DNA of 64,000 nt from NCBI GenBank assembly GCA_002331485.1, contig DCYS01000022.1, positions 133,266 through 197,265 of the forward strand. Reading direction: 5' to 3'. Positions 8,283-17,520 of the stretch are shown here, in pieces. The position numbers were made by a program, and so were the translations under genes. Numbering within the stretch: position 1 is the first letter of the stretch; each line of letters begins with the position of its first letter. Source of the stretch: Flavobacteriales bacterium UBA2104 (GTDB lineage Bacteria; Bacteroidota; Bacteroidia; Flavobacteriales_D; Crocinitomicaceae). The notes beneath the pieces were generated by a model that did not search any database, was not told the DNA's origin, and saw only the letters and a list, made by a program, of their open reading frames with translations.

Positions 8283-9770
8283 ATGATTATTAGACAGTTA
8301 TATATTTCAGCAATATTTGTGCTGACACTGGGTTCATTGTTGCATGCTCAAAATGAGAATGATGTACTACGATACAGCACAACAGACGTATTTGGTTCAG
8401 CTCGTGTTGAGGCTATGGCAGGTTCTTTTGGAGCACTTGGGGCAGATCTGAGCGTTGTAAACATTAATCCTGCAGGTTTGGGACGATTCTCAAAAAGTGA
8501 TGTCTCCATAAGCTTGAACAATAATTACATTGAGACATTTGGCACATATAATGGAACAACTGTAGGTGTAAACAATAACAATTTTGTGATCAATAATGCC
8601 GGAGTAGTAATCACAAACGACATTAGTCAGGAAAATACAGGACGAAAGTATAGCCAGTTTACGATATCCTACAATCGGTTAAAGAATTTCAATTATCAAC
8701 GAAAGTATGAGGGACAGAATTTCTATTCATTACTGGATGTTTTTGCAAACATTGGAGAAGGTATTGCACCGCCCGCAATTTATGATGAAAGACCGTTTAC
8801 AACAGGTTTGGCCTATGATGTATTTGCACTGGATTACGATCAGTCTAATGGTGTTTACACCTCTAGACTTACAATGGGAGATAATTACCACGAGCGACTA
8901 ATAAATTCTGAAGGCGGGATGGGAGATTTCTCGATCAGCTATTCAGAAAACTATATGAATCAGTTTTATTACGGGGGAAGCATAGGGTTTAGACGCGTAA
9001 ATTATTACCAAAGCTACGATCATACAGAAACTCTATTAGATACTGTTGGAACATCACTAAGATCATTCAACTACATGTATGAACAAGAAACGCAAGGTGT
9101 AGGTCTCAACTTAAAATTAGGTTTGATCTACTTGCCCGTTGATGAAGTTCGGCTAGGCTTATCGTATGAGTCACCAACTATTCTTAGCTTAGAAGATAAT
9201 TGGACAGCCGATATGACTGCTACGCATGACGACGGAATAAAGTATATTGAGCCTCAGTTCGTTCCAAAAGGAAATTTCTCCTACAACATGACAACTCCAA
9301 TGAAGGTGCGAGGTTCTTTTGCCTATATTATTAACTTAAGAGGTGCGATCAATGTCGATCTTGAGGTGGCTAGATATGGTCAGGGAAAACTGCGTCCAGA
9401 TCAAAGTCAGAATTCGTTCAATCCATATGGGTTTGAGATAGAAAACGCAGAGGTTAATAATCAATTCAGAACAGTACTGAATACGAGAATTGGTTTTGAA
9501 TATATGATACTGCGAGATTTCTTTATCAGAGCGGGTTATGCATATCTACCCCAACCATACAAACCAGAAGTTGGTAATATCATGAAAGGAAATCAAACTT
9601 TTTCTGGTGGGATTGGATGGGAAAACGACTGGTTCAAGATCGATGCTAGTTACCGTCAAACAACATTAAACTACGATTATTATGCTTTTGATCCATCAAA
9701 GATCGAGAATAGAACTCGTTTCCAGTCGACCCTACATAATATCGTAATTAGTGCAGGTCTTAAGCTTTAA
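8283..9770 (+). CDS. OmpP1/FadL-like outer membrane protein
   Basis: 495 residues with a signal peptide (ending LLHAQ) and a beta-barrel pattern of alternating strands. The N-terminal part has the FadL-superfamily arrangement seen in Bacteroidota hemin-receptor/OMP-transport annotations: FGSARVEAMAGSFGALGADLSVVNINPAGLGRF, split here by the usual Asn-Pro-Ala-Gly. The C-terminus ends in alternating hydrophobic residues (NIVISAGLKL), typical of a last barrel strand. It probably transports a hydrophobic solute, but the substrate cannot be read. The 3' end overlaps the convergent gene at 9760 by 11 bp. Confidence 0.82.
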   Translation: MIIRQLYISAIFVLTLGSLLHAQNENDVLRYSTTDVFGSARVEAMAGSFGALGADLSVVNINPAGLGRFSKSDVSISLNNNYIETFGTYNGTTVGVNNNNFVINNAGVVITNDISQENTGRKYSQFTISYNRLKNFNYQRKYEGQNFYSLLDVFANIGEGIAPPAIYDERPFTTGLAYDVFALDYDQSNGVYTSRLTMGDNYHERLINSEGGMGDFSISYSENYMNQFYYGGSIGFRRVNYYQSYDHTETLLDTVGTSLRSFNYMYEQETQGVGLNLKLGLIYLPVDEVRLGLSYESPTILSLEDNWTADMTATHDDGIKYIEPQFVPKGNFSYNMTTPMKVRGSFAYIINLRGAINVDLEVARYGQGKLRPDQSQNSFNPYGFEIENAEVNNQFRTVLNTRIGFEYMILRDFFIRAGYAYLPQPYKPEVGNIMKGNQTFSGGIGWENDWFKIDASYRQTTLNYDYYAFDPSKIENRTRFQSTLHNIVISAGLKL

Positions 9771-11292
9771 CTTTTGCTTGAACCAGGTCTACAAATGAAT
9801 CTTCAGAAATCTTTGATTGAAGCCAGCACTGAATATCAATGTAATCCAGTATAACTCGCTCATTTTCATCTTTTAGAAGTTCCTGGATCTGTTCAAGGGT
9901 CTCTTCGTAGATCGGAATAGATTCTAACTTGGTTGCAGTTCTTGCCAGTTTCCGCATTTGTTTAACAAATACCGTTTCGATCTCATAATCCCTTTTGATC
10001 TTGTTTAGGTATCGAATCGCGGAATTTGATGAGTATTCCAGGAACTCATAATTCTCAAGTTCAAAGTGTATCAGCAAATTCAAAATACGTGCAAAACTAT
10101 ATAAGTCCTGACGCAGTTTTTGCTCATTATCGTTAAGGATATCATTCAATACCTTGAGTGCTTTTTTGTACTCACCTACTCCAAACAACGTATAAGCCGC
10201 ATTGAATAAGAACTTTATTTGCTGTTCTTTACTCGATTTTTCAAAGATCTTTGTCTTCTCATTCTTACGCGTTTCATACTCGACCAAAGCATCATCAAAT
10301 CTTCCCTGAAGATTATATAGATTCATCTGATCAATAACAGAAATATTCAGGATCTTCAAGGTTAGATCCAATGAATTGAATCCTTTCTTACCGTTGAGCG
10401 CTTTAATCTCATCAAGCATTTTTTGAGCCATCACAAAATTACGCTCATCAATGTAACATCTCATCAAATGAAATAGCGTAAGTATATATCGCTTACCTAA
10501 ATCAAGTTTGATCTTCGGGTTTTTATCCAGGATCTGTTTAGTCCTGTTAAAGAAGGTGTGACTATCTGCAAACGAACGGTTCGTCGCAGCACACAATCCT
10601 TTTATGTAATAACATATAGAGGCCGCTCTCGTAGAAATGGCAGTATTTTTCCCCTTGATAAGATAATTGTCCGAGATCTCTAAAACTGTATCGCGCTCTT
10701 CATCATTTCTTGTGAAACCACCACTTCTAAAGATCGCATTTATTCGAGAATACAATATATGATACTCTGCAAGGTTTCTAAGCTTATCAATGGCTTCACT
10801 TTCCTCTTCGATGATCTTATTAAGATCTACGTCGAAATCACCCGATTCATAAGATTCCTCAGTCAATTGTTTCTCCCACGAAATTAATTCTATCAAGAAG
10901 TAGAATTTTTCATGTTCGTGAGCAATTCGTTTTGCCCGTTTAAGAAATTTCTTACACTCTTTGAATAGCGCCTTGTTATAGAGGATTTCAATATTCTTCA
11001 ATTCCTGCTTAAGAACACTAGAAACAGATTGCTCACCATAAAATTGGCGTAAACTTTTTAGTATTAACTTATACAAGTGATTCTTTTCAGAAGGCAAATG
11101 CTTTATAAAACGTTCTTCTTTGAAGTGTTCTTTCAGTTGTGCTTCATCATACTCATCCTGAGCATCGATGTAATCGAAGATCTTTAAGTAGTTCTTTTCC
11201 CCTGTTTGAATGGAAGAAGATAATTTAAAGAATCGCTTCTCAGATTTAGTCAACGACTTAATCAGATCAAAAAGTTCATTACTTGGCTTCAT
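9760..11292 (-). CDS. Conserved helical-repeat protein (TPR-like)
   Basis: A 510-residue soluble protein made almost wholly of amphipathic helices, consistent with tetratricopeptide-like repeats. Examples are residues around FLFNAAYTLFGVGEYKKALKVL and AQKMLDEIKALN. There is no signal peptide and no catalytic motif. The N-terminus MKPSNELFDLIKSLTKSEKRFFKL recurs in unnamed Bacteroidota proteins. It is probably a scaffold or regulator. Its 3' end overlaps the convergent barrel gene by 11 bp. Confidence 0.75.
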   Translation of the reverse strand: MKPSNELFDLIKSLTKSEKRFFKLSSSIQTGEKNYLKIFDYIDAQDEYDEAQLKEHFKEERFIKHLPSEKNHLYKLILKSLRQFYGEQSVSSVLKQELKNIEILYNKALFKECKKFLKRAKRIAHEHEKFYFLIELISWEKQLTEESYESGDFDVDLNKIIEEESEAIDKLRNLAEYHILYSRINAIFRSGGFTRNDEERDTVLEISDNYLIKGKNTAISTRAASICYYIKGLCAATNRSFADSHTFFNRTKQILDKNPKIKLDLGKRYILTLFHLMRCYIDERNFVMAQKMLDEIKALNGKKGFNSLDLTLKILNISVIDQMNLYNLQGRFDDALVEYETRKNEKTKIFEKSSKEQQIKFLFNAAYTLFGVGEYKKALKVLNDILNDNEQKLRQDLYSFARILNLLIHFELENYEFLEYSSNSAIRYLNKIKRDYEIETVFVKQMRKLARTATKLESIPIYEETLEQIQELLKDENERVILDYIDIQCWLQSKISEDSFVDLVQAKVKA

Positions 11293-11350
11293 CGCAACAC
11301 TAATAAATTAACACTGGAACGAATTTAACAATTAAAAACGTAAACGTGAA

Positions 11351-11375
11351 AAAGGGGTGTTCTATACACCCCTTT
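11351..11375 (-). terminator. Intrinsic terminator
   Basis: A 10-bp inverted repeat (AAAGGGGTGT with ACACCCCTTT, 5-nt loop) lies after the glucosaminidase gene on the minus strand; the stem runs into an A/T tract on both sides. Confidence 0.75.
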
Positions 11376-11436
11376 TACCAAACAACAACAAACTAAAACC
11401 CTCTGGATCGAGGGAAAACCTCAAAGCAGAATTAAA

Positions 11437-12363
11437 CTATTTGAGGAAAACTATATCACCTTCTTGCATTGAAGCATCAGGAGATGTAATATTATTTAGT
11501 TTCATTAGTGTACTCAACTGAATACCATGTTCTTGAGATATTTTCCATAATGGCTTTGATTCACTGATCTCTACACGAACGATATTCGAAGCTGGTTTCT
11601 TTCTCTTACGCATGATGTAAACCTTATCTCCTTTTTCTAGAAGATCTTTATTTCGCGGGAAATCATTCCATCTATTCAACTGACGAATATTTACCCCAAC
11701 TTCACTAGCGATCTGATAGAATGTGTCATGCTCTCCTGCAATAACGTACTTCGTTTTATTCGGATTATAATAAACCTTATGCTGAGTTTTCGCCACATCA
11801 CTCCCTTCTTTAGTAGCCTTCATATTCTCTTTGTTTGTGGCAACCCAATCAATATTTCCTTCTTCATCTAACTCGTGAAGATCATATTTTTCTATAATGT
11901 CTATAAGTAATTTGTGGTAAATTGGATTGGTAGCATAACCTGCCGCCTTAAGACCTTTAGCCCACCCTTTATAATCAGTAATCTCAAGATCAAACAAAGA
12001 CGCATATCTGGAACGTCCTGTTAGAAAAAGGCTATGATCTTCGTAAGAAGCAGAAGCACTCTCATACTTTCTAAAACACTCATTCGGTTGATCATCATCT
12101 TGATAGAAAGTCGCTCCTTTCCATCCATTGCACTTTATACCAAAATGATTATTTGCCCTAACAGCTAATTTTGATTTTCCGTGCCCACTTTCTAAAACAC
12201 CTTGAGCCATCGTTATACTTGCAGGAATACCATGAAGCACCATTTGATTGATCGCAACATCTTTCCACTTGTTAATGTACTTAACAATATCTTCTTCCTG
12301 ACTTTTAACATTCAGCCCTAATAGCGCAATTGCTAAAAATGTGAGTAGATACTTAGTTTTCAT
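11437..12363 (-). CDS. Exported glucosaminidase with two LysM domains
   Basis: 308 residues: signal peptide (MKTKYLLTFLAIALLGLNVKS), then a FlgJ/glucosaminidase-type domain at ~25-170 with the catalytic Glu in GVLESGHGKSKLA and the family stretch NNHFGIKCNGWKG. Two LysM modules follow (YVIAGEHDTFYQIASEVGV and VEISESKPLWKISQEHGIQ), which bind peptidoglycan. It probably cleaves the glycan backbone in the periplasm during growth or cell separation. The gene is monocistronic with its own terminator. Confidence 0.92.
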   Translation of the reverse strand: MKTKYLLTFLAIALLGLNVKSQEEDIVKYINKWKDVAINQMVLHGIPASITMAQGVLESGHGKSKLAVRANNHFGIKCNGWKGATFYQDDDQPNECFRKYESASASYEDHSLFLTGRSRYASLFDLEITDYKGWAKGLKAAGYATNPIYHKLLIDIIEKYDLHELDEEGNIDWVATNKENMKATKEGSDVAKTQHKVYYNPNKTKYVIAGEHDTFYQIASEVGVNIRQLNRWNDFPRNKDLLEKGDKVYIMRKRKKPASNIVRVEISESKPLWKISQEHGIQLSTLMKLNNITSPDASMQEGDIVFLK

Positions 12364-12457
12364 TCTGCCATTGTTTGTGGTACTATTACGCCACTTATCA
12401 ACAATGGTTACAAAAATTGTTTAAAACTTGAATTAAAATTGTTGAAAACCTTGTCTT

Positions 12458-14086
12458 CTAAGCATTTGCGTACAACGCAGCTTGTTGACTTTCGATTTTA
12501 TCGTCTTTTAAGTACTCATCGTAAGGCATCATTTTATCAATCATTCCATTCGGTGTGATCTCAATGATTCGATTACAAACTGTTTGGATCAGCTCATGGT
12601 CATGAGATGACATCACTAAGGTACCACTGAAATCAGACAATCCATTATTCAATGCAGTGATCGATTCAAGATCGAGGTGATTTGTTGGCTCGTCGAACAT
12701 TAAGAAGTTCGCACGTTTCATCATCATTTTAGAAAGCATACAACGAACCTTTTCTCCCCCTGAAAGTACTTTAGCACTTTTCATGGCTTCTTCACCAGAG
12801 AATAACATCTTACCTAAAAATCCTCTTAAGTAGACCTCATCTTTTTCTTCTTCCGTTTGAGCATACTGTCGAAGCCAATCCACTAAAGTCTCATCTTCCT
12901 GAAAGAAAGCGTGATTATCATTTGGCATGTAAGCGGTAGTAATAGTAGTTCCCCAATTAAAATCTCCAGTAGCTGGTTCAAGGTGACCATTTAATATTTC
13001 AAAGAGTGCCGTAAGTGCTTTTGAACTTTTTGAGATAAAGGCGATCTTATCTCCTCTGTTCACGTTGATATTCACGTCTTTAAAAAGAACTGTTCCGTCC
13101 TTTTCATAAGAAAGATTGTTCACATGAAGGATCTGGTCTCCCGCTTCTCTTTCTTGCTCAAAAATGATAGCAGGATATCTTCTGGAAGAAGGTTGAATTT
13201 CATCGAGATCTAATTTATCTAGAAGCTTTCTTCTACTTGTTGCTTGCTTAGACTTACTGGCGTTTGCTGAGAATCTGGAAATAAATTCCTGTAACTCTTT
13301 CTTCTTTTCTTCCGCTTTCTTGTTCTTATCAGCTCTTTGCTTTGCTGCAAGTTGAGATGATTTATACCAAAATGTATAATTACCCGTAAACAAGTTAATC
13401 TTAGAATAATCAATATCACAAATATGCGTACAAACAGTATCTAAGAAGTGACGGTCGTGAGATACAACGATCACAGTATTTTTAAAATCCAATAAGAAAT
13501 CCTCAAGCCATTCGATCGTTTTAAGATCGAGGTCGTTCGTCGGCTCATCCAGGATTAACAAATCTGGATTACCAAACAATGCCTGCGCAAGTAAAACCCT
13601 TACTTTCATGTCATTCGGAATATCACGCATCAACTGATAGTGATAAGACTCATCGATCCCTAAGTTCGAGAGTAATGTCGCAGCATCTGTTTCAGCATTC
13701 CACCCTTCCATGTCGGCAAACTCAGCCTCTAATTCAGATGCTTTGATCCCATCTTCCTCACTGAAATCAGGTTTCGCATACAGCGCATCTTTTTCTTGCA
13801 TGATCTCAAACAAGCGCTCATGACCACGAATCACAGTTTGAAGAACTTCAAAATCATTGAACTCGAAGTGATCCTGCTTTAATACAGCCATTCTTTTTCC
13901 TGGCTCCAGTTCTACATGACCTTTTGTAGGATCTTGTTCTCCTGTAAGGATCTTAAGAAAAGTAGATTTACCTGCCCCATTTGCACCGATAACACCGTAG
14001 CAGTTACCATGAAGAAATTTCAAATTAACTTCATCAAAAAGGACGCGTTTACCAAACTGTAAATTGAGATTATTTACCGTGATCAT
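12458..14086 (-). CDS. ABC-F family ATPase
   Basis: 542 residues with two ABC ATPase modules and no membrane segments, the ABC-F layout. Walker A 1 is GANGAGKST; Walker B is LLILDEPTNDLDL. In module 2 the Walker A region is altered (FISKSSKALTALFE), whereas signature LSGGEKVRCMLSKMMM and FLMFDEPTNHLD are intact. The linker between modules is charged and helical (KNKKAEEKKKELQEF). It resembles the YbiT-type ribosome-associated translation factors. The degenerate second P-loop is common in YbiT-like members. Confidence 0.9.
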   Translation of the reverse strand: MITVNNLNLQFGKRVLFDEVNLKFLHGNCYGVIGANGAGKSTFLKILTGEQDPTKGHVELEPGKRMAVLKQDHFEFNDFEVLQTVIRGHERLFEIMQEKDALYAKPDFSEEDGIKASELEAEFADMEGWNAETDAATLLSNLGIDESYHYQLMRDIPNDMKVRVLLAQALFGNPDLLILDEPTNDLDLKTIEWLEDFLLDFKNTVIVVSHDRHFLDTVCTHICDIDYSKINLFTGNYTFWYKSSQLAAKQRADKNKKAEEKKKELQEFISRFSANASKSKQATSRRKLLDKLDLDEIQPSSRRYPAIIFEQEREAGDQILHVNNLSYEKDGTVLFKDVNINVNRGDKIAFISKSSKALTALFEILNGHLEPATGDFNWGTTITTAYMPNDNHAFFQEDETLVDWLRQYAQTEEEKDEVYLRGFLGKMLFSGEEAMKSAKVLSGGEKVRCMLSKMMMKRANFLMFDEPTNHLDLESITALNNGLSDFSGTLVMSSHDHELIQTVCNRIIEITPNGMIDKMMPYDEYLKDDKIESQQAALYANA

Positions 14087-14136
14087 AATGCTGCTAAATT
14101 TTCCGCAAAGATAGACTAAAAAACCAGTAAATTGAA

Positions 14137-15648
14137 TTACTCGTCGTCAAGATTTGCTCTTAACTTTTGTCTTAACTGACGGTTATATGTTTCCATCAAG
14201 TACTTGAAATAGTTCTTCGTACTCTTCGCTATACACTTTGTATATTGCTTTAATCGATGTTCAATATGTTCCTGTAGTGCTTCCTGAAGCTCAAGCCCGT
14301 CATAAAAATCTTCCGATTTATTGTAAATCGCTTTAAAATGATTTTCAAGTGAATCATCTACTGCTAACTTTCCTTTATCTCCTTTATCGATATAGTTCTC
14401 ATATACCTTTTTCATATCGAATTCATCGAGAACATCTGTATCCACCTTCTCCTGGATATGCTTCGGTAATTCATATGCAGCTTCAAAAGTTAAGTCTTCT
14501 TGCTCAGAAAGTTTAGACTCCAAAAAGCGGTCTGGGAAATTAAAAGCATCCTTCCAGTTTATGTAATCTTGCCACAAACCGAAACGTCTCACGTTATTTC
14601 CTAGATCGATCAACCTAAACATGTCCTTTTTAGGCAGTCTTCTTGATCCTCTACCGATCATTTGATGGTATAATGTTAATGAGCGTGTTGCTCTATTCAA
14701 AATGATCGTTTCTACTGTAGGTTCATCAAATCCAGTGGTCAATATTCCAACTGAAGTTAAAATGGCATCTGGTGTTTCCTTAAACCACTTAAGTATATCT
14801 TTTCGGTCCTTGTCAGAGAAAGTACTATCAAGATGACGGATCTTATATCCGCGTTTCTTGAAGGTTTCCTGTACACGAACACTTGTTTCAATACCTGAAT
14901 TAAAGATTAACGTCTTAGTTCCAACCGCAACTTCTTCGTATGCAAAAAGTAGTTTCTCCTGCATGAAATAATTTCCATAAACTTGTTCAGAACTACTAAC
15001 AGTGAAATCTCCGTTTGAACCAATCTTTAAACCATGTAGATTCACATCATAAGTGTAAGTCTCTGCATTCGCTAAATAACCTTTCTCAATAAGTGACGCT
15101 ATACTCTCTCCTACCTTCAACTCATCGTAATGATCATTTAAAGGCAATGCTTTATTAGAACTCAACGGTGTTGCAGTAACACCTAAAATATTGGCTTGTT
15201 GATAGTATTGAAATATCTTTCTAAAACTATTATAGTGAGCCTCATCAACGATCACTAAACCTACTTGCTTGATGAAATTCTCATCTTCTTGAAGACGGTT
15301 GTTCAAGGTTTCAACCATCGCAATGAAACAATTGTAATCACCCTGATCCTCTAATGTTTTGACCTCACTATTTATGATCTTGTTAGATACTCCGATTGCA
15401 GAAAGCTGCTTAGACGTTTGCACTGAAAGCTCTATTCTATGGGTAAGGATCAACACCTTCTTTTCCCAGTGCTCTATGTATTGTCGACCTATTTCTGAGA
15501 AGATCACTGTCTTACCTCCACCTGTTGGAAGTTGGAATAGTAAATTAAAGTCTTGACCGTTCGCTTTAAGTTCACTGATTATCTGATCTACTGTCCTTTT
15601 CTGAAAAGGATAAAGGGTTTTAGGTTCAAAAAGGGCCTCATCAATCAT
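14137..15648 (-). CDS. SF2 DEAD/DEAH-box helicase
   Basis: A 503-residue helicase with Walker A LPTGGGKTVIF, the DEAH box (VIVDEAHYNSF), TATP motif III (LGVTATPLSS), and C-terminal motifs TSVGILTTGFDEPTV and QMIGRGSRR. This is the UvrB/type III restriction ResIII-like group that lacks a nuclease domain. No methylase or nuclease lies beside it, so it is probably a housekeeping nucleic-acid helicase rather than a restriction subunit. The C-terminal 130 residues are charged and helical with no known domain. Confidence 0.88.
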   Translation of the reverse strand: MIDEALFEPKTLYPFQKRTVDQIISELKANGQDFNLLFQLPTGGGKTVIFSEIGRQYIEHWEKKVLILTHRIELSVQTSKQLSAIGVSNKIINSEVKTLEDQGDYNCFIAMVETLNNRLQEDENFIKQVGLVIVDEAHYNSFRKIFQYYQQANILGVTATPLSSNKALPLNDHYDELKVGESIASLIEKGYLANAETYTYDVNLHGLKIGSNGDFTVSSSEQVYGNYFMQEKLLFAYEEVAVGTKTLIFNSGIETSVRVQETFKKRGYKIRHLDSTFSDKDRKDILKWFKETPDAILTSVGILTTGFDEPTVETIILNRATRSLTLYHQMIGRGSRRLPKKDMFRLIDLGNNVRRFGLWQDYINWKDAFNFPDRFLESKLSEQEDLTFEAAYELPKHIQEKVDTDVLDEFDMKKVYENYIDKGDKGKLAVDDSLENHFKAIYNKSEDFYDGLELQEALQEHIEHRLKQYTKCIAKSTKNYFKYLMETYNRQLRQKLRANLDDE

Positions 15649-15770
15649 ATACTACTCTCTGAAAAATTGGGCTACAAAAGTACGCCCTTTTTCGAGAACA
15701 AAAAAATAAATCGATATATAATCCCCGTCAATCTTAAAGTTTCGATCTCAGTATTCCATAAAAAATGAAA

Positions 15771-15797
15771 AAAGGGATGCAAAATGCACCCCTTTTA
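15771..15797 (-). terminator. Intrinsic terminator after trxB
   Basis: A stem AAAGGG-TGCA / TGCA-CCCTTT with a short A-rich loop and one bulge or mismatch lies 20 bp after the trxB stop. Confidence 0.7.
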
Positions 15798-15817
15798 AAT
15801 GTATGCTTTATTAATAC

Positions 15818-16768
15818 TTATCCTTCCAATGCTGCTAAATAACGCTCAGCGTCAAGTGCTGCCATACAGCCAGTACCTGCAGCCGTTACAGCTTGACGGT
15901 ATGTTTTATCTGCTGCGTCACCGGCAACAAAAACTCCTGCTACATTCGTTCTTGAAGTTCCTGGTTGTTCGTATGAAATATACCCAACCTCATCAGTGTT
16001 CAAATAATCTTTGAAAATATCGGTATTTGGTTTGTGTCCGATTGCAACAAAGAAACCTGTACACGGAATCTCATGTGTTTCCTTTGTTTTATTATTGATC
16101 ACTCTAACTCCTGTTACACCATTATCATCTCCAAGTACTTCTTCTGTTTCAGTATTGAATAAGATCTCGATATTCTCCGTTTTCTTAACTCTGTCCTCCA
16201 TGATCTTAGATGCTCTGAACTCATCACGTCGAACTAACATCGTAACTTTAGTACACAATTTCGACAAATAGTGAGCTTCTTCACAGGCAGAATCTCCAGC
16301 ACCTACGATAACAGTTTCCTGACCTTTATAGAAGAATCCATCACATACTGCACATGCAGATACTCCTCCTCCCATTTCCAGGTATTTTTGCTCCGAAGGT
16401 AAACCAAGATACTTTGCAGATGCTCCAGTAGCAATAATTACTGTTTTCGCGTGGATCTCTTTACCGTCATCAGACCAGCATTTGTGAACATCTCCTGAAA
16501 AATCAACTTTTTCAATAAATCCAGGACGGACATCTGTATCAAATCGTTGAGCTTGTTTTTTCAGCTCAATCATCATTTCTGGCCCAGTAATCCCCTCAGG
16601 GTAACCAGGGAAGTTTTCAACCTCATTCGTAGTTGTTAATTGTCCCCCCGGCTGAAGTCCTTCGTACATAACTGGATTCATATCTGCTCTTGCAGCATAT
16701 ATTGCCGCTGTGTATCCTGCTGGACCTGATCCAATGATCAAACAATTTGTTTTTTCTATCTCGCTCAT
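15818..16768 (-). CDS. trxB: Thioredoxin-disulfide reductase
   Basis: A 316-residue flavoenzyme that passes electrons from NADPH to thioredoxin. It has the N-terminal FAD motif GSGPAGYTAA, the redox pair C139-A-V-C142 in SACAVCDGFFY, the NADPH motif VIVGAGDSACEEA, and the second FAD motif GVFVAGDAADKTYRQAVTAAGTG. Its length matches low-molecular-weight TrxB. It is cytoplasmic and monocistronic. Confidence 0.97.
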   Translation of the reverse strand: MSEIEKTNCLIIGSGPAGYTAAIYAARADMNPVMYEGLQPGGQLTTTNEVENFPGYPEGITGPEMMIELKKQAQRFDTDVRPGFIEKVDFSGDVHKCWSDDGKEIHAKTVIIATGASAKYLGLPSEQKYLEMGGGVSACAVCDGFFYKGQETVIVGAGDSACEEAHYLSKLCTKVTMLVRRDEFRASKIMEDRVKKTENIEILFNTETEEVLGDDNGVTGVRVINNKTKETHEIPCTGFFVAIGHKPNTDIFKDYLNTDEVGYISYEQPGTSRTNVAGVFVAGDAADKTYRQAVTAAGTGCMAALDAERYLAALEG

Positions 16769-16863
16769 AGTTCTATTCGTAAATTTTCAAAAAGTCAAAA
16801 ATAAAAATATTCTTTGCTAATTTTTGTAACATGAGTAGCGTTGTTCGTTTCTTTCTTGCAATG

Positions 16864-17322
16864 CTAAGAAATGAGTTCTTCAAATTTGGGTATCTCAGCA
16901 ACAAAGTCGATACTCTTTGAACTGGAATTTATGTAGGCTGTAATAGTATCAATTCCATTAGTTAAAACGAGCCAATTTACATTGAGTTCGAAATTGTATT
17001 GAGCTATCTGATGAAAAACATTCTCATTCAGCTTAATCTCTGGAGCCTTACATTCTATGATCATTATTGGTTTTCCATTTCGATCAAAAACAACTCCATC
17101 ACATCTTCTTATCATTTTATTGACCTTGATACCGTACTCAGATACAATAAGGTTTTCTGGATAACTTCTTTCCTTTTTTAAATAATGAAGAACATGTTGT
17201 CTTACCCACTCTTCAGGAGTTAATTGAATTTTCCTTTTACGAAATTCATCCCATACATAAACAATATCCTCTTTTCTGGATAACCTCAGGTCTGCTTTTG
17301 GAAAATTCAAAGGAGTAAACAT
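16864..17322 (-). CDS. Stand-alone HsdR N-terminal-like nuclease domain protein
   Basis: A 152-residue protein that matches only the N-terminal nuclease-like domain of type I restriction R subunits (HSDR_N). Landmarks are LTPEEWVRQHVLHYL, a PD-(D/E)xK-like core (CDGVVFDRNGKPIMIIECKAPE, giving D...E-x-K), and WLVLTNGIDTITAY. There is no helicase domain and no HsdM/S nearby, so it is not a restriction system. Such orphan genes are widespread in Bacteroidota and of unknown function. The ATG at 17322 is chosen over 17364 because the family begins near MFTPLNFP. Confidence 0.83.
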   Translation of the reverse strand: MFTPLNFPKADLRLSRKEDIVYVWDEFRKRKIQLTPEEWVRQHVLHYLKKERSYPENLIVSEYGIKVNKMIRRCDGVVFDRNGKPIMIIECKAPEIKLNENVFHQIAQYNFELNVNWLVLTNGIDTITAYINSSSKSIDFVAEIPKFEELIS

Positions 17323-17520
17323 TGATACAAATGTAAAACATATCTTACAACGAAGGCACGTCAAATCGTCTTGCTAAATTCAAAGAAAAGGTGATTTCTC
17401 ATTAAAGAAATGACTTTTTGACGGTTCTGAATACTTCTATACGCCACAACGGCAGTTCGATACAGCAAAATTGTGCATGGATAGATATTTGATATCATCA
17501 AAACAAAAAAGAAATAAAAA